Below, one piece after another: positions 33,727 to 36,963 of a stretch of DNA of 36,963 bases (within the stretch, counting starts at the first letter, position 1; each line of letters opens with the position of its first letter). The DNA lies in contig JASFVP010000038.1 of assembly GCA_050049775.1 (NCBI GenBank), positions 1 to 36,963 on the forward strand, in the 5' to 3' direction. A program made the position numbers and the translations under genes. Under the pieces are notes generated by a model. It was not told where the DNA came from. It saw nothing but the letters and a program-made list of their open reading frames with translations, and did not search any database. This stretch comes from JABDQZ01 sp050049775. GTDB taxonomy: Bacteria; Pseudomonadota; Gammaproteobacteria; Chromatiales; Chromatiaceae.

Positions 33727-34350
33727 ATGCGAACTCGAGTTAAAATATGCGGGATCAGCCGGGTGGAAGAAGCCCGGTTTGCCGTCGAGCAGGGTGTCGA
33801 TGCAATTGGCCTGGTATTTTATCCACCCAGCCCGAGATGTGTTTCGATCGAGCAGGCAAAACAGATTGTTGACACCTTACCGGCGTTTGTGACGGCCGTT
33901 GGTTTGTTCGTAAACGAACAGGCGGATGAAATTGAATCAGTAATCCAGCAAACCGGCATCAGCCTGCTGCAGTTTCACGGCAATGAATGTCCTGAATATT
34001 GTGTCGGTTTCAGCCGGCCGTACATCAAGGCGATCCGCATGAAGCAGGATATCGATCTGCTGGCTATCAACGAGCAATATGCGAGCGCCAAGTCGCTGCT
34101 GCTGGATGCCTATCAACCGGGGGTGCCGGGCGGCACCGGCGAGACTTTTGACTGGGAACGGATTCCGCCGCAGCTGGCACAGCGGATTATCCTGGCCGGT
34201 GGTCTCAACGCCGCTAACATCGAGCAGGCGATTAATACCGTCAAGCCGTTTGCGGTGGATGTCAGCGGTGGCGTGGAAGCGCAGCCGGGGCAAAAGGATT
34301 TCAATAAAATCAGAGAATTTATGCGAGGAGTCGGCATTGCAAAGACGTGA
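33727..34350 (+). CDS. trpF: Phosphoribosylanthranilate isomerase
   Basis: It converts phosphoribosylanthranilate to the ribulose form, step three of tryptophan synthesis. The 207-residue TIM barrel begins RVKICGIS, where Cys8 is the general base, and has DAIGLVFYPPSPR, LLQFHGNE and the C-terminal FAVDVSGGVE with the catalytic Asp and phosphate site. Length is normal. Its last 14 bp overlap trpB, so translation of the two is coupled. trpD, trpC and trpE are not in the window, so the pathway is split. Confidence 0.97.
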   Translation: MRTRVKICGISRVEEARFAVEQGVDAIGLVFYPPSPRCVSIEQAKQIVDTLPAFVTAVGLFVNEQADEIESVIQQTGISLLQFHGNECPEYCVGFSRPYIKAIRMKQDIDLLAINEQYASAKSLLLDAYQPGVPGGTGETFDWERIPPQLAQRIILAGGLNAANIEQAINTVKPFAVDVSGGVEAQPGQKDFNKIREFMRGVGIAKT

Positions 34351-35551
34351 TACAGAATTGACCGGACTGCCGGACGAGCGCGGCCATTTCGGCATTTATG
34401 GCGGCATTTTTGTTGCCGAGACGCTGATGAAGCCGCTGGAGGATCTGGGTGTTGCCTATCAGCAGTGCCTGGATGACAAGGAATTTCTCGCCGAACTGGA
34501 CGCGGACCTGGCGCACTATGTTGGACGGCCTTCACCGATTTATTTTGCACAACGCCTCAGCAGCGAACTGGGCGGTGCACAGATTTACCTGAAACGCGAA
34601 GACTTAAATCACACCGGCGCGCACAAGATCAACAACACCATCGGCCAGGCACTGGTCGCCAAGCGCATGGGCAAGAAACGCATCATTGCTGAGACCGGTG
34701 CAGGCCAGCATGGTGTAGCTACTGCGACGGTCGCTGCGCGCCTGGGCCTCGAATGTGTGGTTTATATGGGTGAGGTCGATGCAGCCCGTCAGGAAGCCAA
34801 CGTCTATCGTATGCGCTTGCTCGGCGCCGAGGTGCGTACCGTATCCTCGGGCTCGAAGACGCTCAAGGACGCACTCAACGAAGCCATGCGCGACTGGGTC
34901 ACTAATGTCGACGATACCTTTTATATCATTGGCACCGTCGCGGGACCGCATCCGTATCCGGCTATGGTGCGTGACTTCCAGTCGGTTATCGGCCGCGAAG
35001 CACGTGAGCAGATGAAGGCACAGGCGGGACGTCAGCCGGATGTGCTGATCGCCTGTGTCGGTGGCGGCTCCAATGCCATCGGTCTGTTTTACCCGTATCT
35101 CAACGACAAGGACATCGCCATCGTCGGGGTTGAGGCAGCCGGCGATGGCCTGGAAAGCGGTCATCACGCTGCGCCATTATGTGCCGGCCGTCCCGGTGTG
35201 CTGCACGGCAATCGCACCTATCTGATGGAAGACGACAGTGGCCAGATCATCGAAACGCACTCGATTTCCGCCGGGCTGGATTATCCCGGTGTCGGCCCGG
35301 AACACGCCTGGCTGAAAGACAGCGGCCGGGCCGAATATGTCGCCATCAATGACGAAGAGGTGTTGCAGGCGTTTCATTTGCTGACCCGCACCGAAGGTAT
35401 TATCCCGGCGCTGGAATCGAGTCATGCGATTGCCCAAGCTGTCAAGATGGCGCCACAGCTGGATACTGACAAGATCATCCTGGTCAATTTGTCCGGTCGT
35501 GGTGACAAGGACATGCACACGGTTGCCGCCAGAGAGGGGATCCAGATATGA
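34337..35551 (+). CDS. trpB: Tryptophan synthase beta subunit
   Basis: It joins indole and serine to make tryptophan using pyridoxal phosphate. From TTG at 34337 the protein has 404 residues and begins QRRDTELTGLPDERGHFGIYGG, matching the family. GAGGAG at 34325-34330 lies 6 bp upstream, which supports this rare start; the frame is open further left inside trpF but that part is not TrpB-like. Lys97 in KREDLNHTGAHKINN binds the cofactor, GGGSNAIG holds its phosphate, and ETGAGQHGVATAT is the substrate loop. It overlaps trpF by 14 bp and trpA by 4 bp. Confidence 0.97.
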   Translation: MQRRDTELTGLPDERGHFGIYGGIFVAETLMKPLEDLGVAYQQCLDDKEFLAELDADLAHYVGRPSPIYFAQRLSSELGGAQIYLKREDLNHTGAHKINNTIGQALVAKRMGKKRIIAETGAGQHGVATATVAARLGLECVVYMGEVDAARQEANVYRMRLLGAEVRTVSSGSKTLKDALNEAMRDWVTNVDDTFYIIGTVAGPHPYPAMVRDFQSVIGREAREQMKAQAGRQPDVLIACVGGGSNAIGLFYPYLNDKDIAIVGVEAAGDGLESGHHAAPLCAGRPGVLHGNRTYLMEDDSGQIIETHSISAGLDYPGVGPEHAWLKDSGRAEYVAINDEEVLQAFHLLTRTEGIIPALESSHAIAQAVKMAPQLDTDKIILVNLSGRGDKDMHTVAAREGIQI

Positions 35552-36363
35552 GCCGTATCCCGGAGAAATTCAAGCTGCTCAAGACAGCAGGCAGAAAGGC
35601 GTTGATTCCCTACATTACAGCCGGTGATCCAAGTCCCGATGTCACCGTACCGTTGATGCATGCGCTGGTTGGTGCCGGTGCCGATATTCTGGAGCTGGGC
35701 GTGCCGTTTTCCGATCCTATGGCGGATGGCCCGGTCATCCAGCGTGCCACCGAGCGTGCACTGGAACACCATGTCACCATGAGCGATGTCCTGGATATGG
35801 TCCGGCAGTTCCGCGAAAAAGACCGCGCTACCCCGATTGTATTGATGGGCTACCTCAATCCGCTTGAAGTCATGGGCTATGACGAGTTTGCGCGCCAGGC
35901 TGCCGATGCCGGTGTTGACGGCGCCATCACGGTCGATATTCCGCCCGAGGAAGCCGGTGATTTGCTCAAGGCACTGCGCGATCACAAGATTTCACCGATA
36001 TTCCTGCTGGCGCCGACCAGCAGCCCGGAAAGGATCGATTTGATCACACAGGCAGCCGGTGGCTTTGTGTACTATGTTTCCCTTAAGGGAGTGACCGGTG
36101 CGGCGACGCTGGATATCGACAGCGTCAAGCAGAAAGTGGCCGAAATCCGCGAGCATACCGGATTGGCAATCGGCGTCGGTTTTGGCATTGCCGATGCCGA
36201 GATGGCGGCGCAGATGTCACAGTTCAGTGACGCGGTGATTGTCGGTAGTGCGCTGGTCAGGCGCATGGAAGAAAAGAAAGGCAATTCACAAGCGCTCATC
36301 GAATCGGCCAGAGAGCTGATCGGCTCCATGCGACTGGCGATGGACGCGAATACAACAAAATAA
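35548..36363 (+). CDS. trpA: Tryptophan synthase alpha subunit
   Basis: It splits indole-3-glycerol phosphate and passes indole through the tunnel to TrpB. The 271-residue TIM barrel has the catalytic Glu49 in ELGVPFSDP and Asp60 in DPMADGPVIQRA at the same numbering as the E. coli enzyme, plus PYITAGDPSP at the N-terminus and GVTGAATLD in the flexible loop. ATG overlaps the trpB stop (ATGA) with GAGGGG just upstream. accD starts 17 bp after its stop, an arrangement shared with many proteobacteria. Confidence 0.98.
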   Translation: MSRIPEKFKLLKTAGRKALIPYITAGDPSPDVTVPLMHALVGAGADILELGVPFSDPMADGPVIQRATERALEHHVTMSDVLDMVRQFREKDRATPIVLMGYLNPLEVMGYDEFARQAADAGVDGAITVDIPPEEAGDLLKALRDHKISPIFLLAPTSSPERIDLITQAAGGFVYYVSLKGVTGAATLDIDSVKQKVAEIREHTGLAIGVGFGIADAEMAAQMSQFSDAVIVGSALVRRMEEKKGNSQALIESARELIGSMRLAMDANTTK

Positions 36364-36380
36364 TCACGGATATTCCTGAA

Positions 36381-36963
36381 ATGAGCTGGTTTGAAAAACT
36401 CATGCCGAGTCGGATTCGCACCGAAGGCGGCAACAAGAAGGCGGTGCCGGAAGGCCTGTGGGCCAAGTGTCCCGGCTGCAACGCCATTCTCTACAAAGCG
36501 GAGCTGGACAGAAGCCAGAATGTCTGTCCGAAGTGCAATTACCACAATCGCATCAGCGCGCGGCGCCGGCTGGAACTGTTTCTCGACGCCGATCATCAGG
36601 AAGAGATCGGTGAAAATCTTGAACCACTCGACCCGCTCAAGTTTAAGGACAGCAAAAAATACAAGGAGCGCATCTCGGCGGCACAGAAAAAAACCGATGA
36701 AAAGGACGCCCTGGTGGTCATGAAAGGTCAGCTCAAGGGGCTAGATCTGGTGGCGGCTGCCTTCGAGTTTGGCTATATGGGCGGTTCCATGGGTTCGGTC
36801 GTGGGTGAGCGTTTTGTGCGCGGTGCCAACGTCTGCTTGGAGCACAACATTCCGTATGTGTGTTTCTCGGCTTCCGGCGGCGCACGCATGCAGGAGTCGC
36901 TGTTTTCACTCATGCAAATGGCCAAGACCAGCGCCGTGCTTGGTAAACTGGCCAAGCGCGGCA
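36381..36963 (+). CDS. accD: Acetyl-CoA carboxylase carboxyltransferase beta subunit (3' end outside window)
   Basis: This subunit works with AccA to move the carboxyl group from biotin to acetyl-CoA at the start of fatty acid synthesis. Only the first 194 residues are present. They begin MSWFEKLMPSRIRT, carry the four-cysteine zinc finger (Cys30, Cys33, Cys49, Cys52) and reach FSASGGARMQESLFSLMQM in the crotonase-like core. The E. coli zinc finger lies at nearly the same positions. It runs off the right edge without a stop, so it is cut by the window and not broken. Its place after trpA is the usual one. Confidence 0.97.
   Translation, partial: MSWFEKLMPSRIRTEGGNKKAVPEGLWAKCPGCNAILYKAELDRSQNVCPKCNYHNRISARRRLELFLDADHQEEIGENLEPLDPLKFKDSKKYKERISAAQKKTDEKDALVVMKGQLKGLDLVAAAFEFGYMGGSMGSVVGERFVRGANVCLEHNIPYVCFSASGGARMQESLFSLMQMAKTSAVLGKLAKRG

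Noticed and set aside
1..36963. CRISPR arrays, insertion sequences, tRNA or rRNA genes, prophage or defence genes
   Set aside because: No regularly spaced repeats, transposase or integrase motifs, cloverleaf sequences or defence-type proteins were seen.

Overview
The window looks like the chromosome of a non-enteric gammaproteobacterium. The evidence is the downstream gene order aroC / transporter / LysR / leuC-leuD-leuB / asd / fimV / truA / trpF-trpB-trpA / accD. This backbone is familiar from Pseudomonas- and Chromatiales-like genomes, with trpBA inserted between trpF and accD. FimV and a TolC-family exporter also point to a Gram-negative, probably type IV pilus-bearing, host. No genus can be named from the sequence alone.

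Region 1 (1 to about 20.24 kb) is one very tightly packed plus-strand glycan-biosynthesis operon of 17 genes. Most junctions overlap by 1-17 bp or are separated by less than 50 bp. In order: heparinase II/III-fold protein, GT2 glycosyltransferase, GT-C-like polytopic membrane protein, zinc-ribbon methyltransferase, sugar nucleotidyltransferase, SDR epimerase/reductase, DPM/GtrB-type glycosyltransferase, second zinc-ribbon methyltransferase, GtrA-family membrane protein, third zinc-ribbon methyltransferase, AsnB-type amidotransferase, Gfo/Idh/MocA oxidoreductase, a fused MDR-dehydrogenase + Gfo/Idh/MocA protein, second heparinase II/III-fold protein, GT4 glycosyltransferase, a WbpV-like SDR, and a WbpL/WecA-like polyprenyl-phosphate sugar-phosphate transferase. 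The inferred job is to prime a glycan on undecaprenyl phosphate, extend it, and decorate it by methylation, amidation, redox change and lyase/epimerase-like chemistry. A GtrA/GtrB/GT-C set could add a side sugar in the periplasm. No flippase, polymerase or Wza/Wzc-type exporter is visible, so the export genes must lie upstream or elsewhere.

Region 2 (20.3-25.7 kb) holds an exported M23 peptidase, a TolC-family outer-membrane channel, chorismate synthase (aroC), an MFS transporter and a minus-strand LysR regulator. The regulator converges on the transporter, with overlapping 3' ends, and diverges from leuC.

Region 3 (25.8-36.96 kb) is biosynthetic backbone: leuCDB (leucine), asd (lysine/threonine/methionine), fimV (polar pilus/motility hub), truA (tRNA pseudouridine), trpF-trpB-trpA (tryptophan) and the start of accD (fatty acid synthesis), which runs off the right edge. 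By eye, base composition changes from moderate G+C in region 1 to clearly G+C-richer sequence from about 20.7 kb. This fits a glycan island next to conserved backbone. There are no rRNA or tRNA genes, CRISPR arrays or insertion sequences, and no gene-free stretch over 300 bp.
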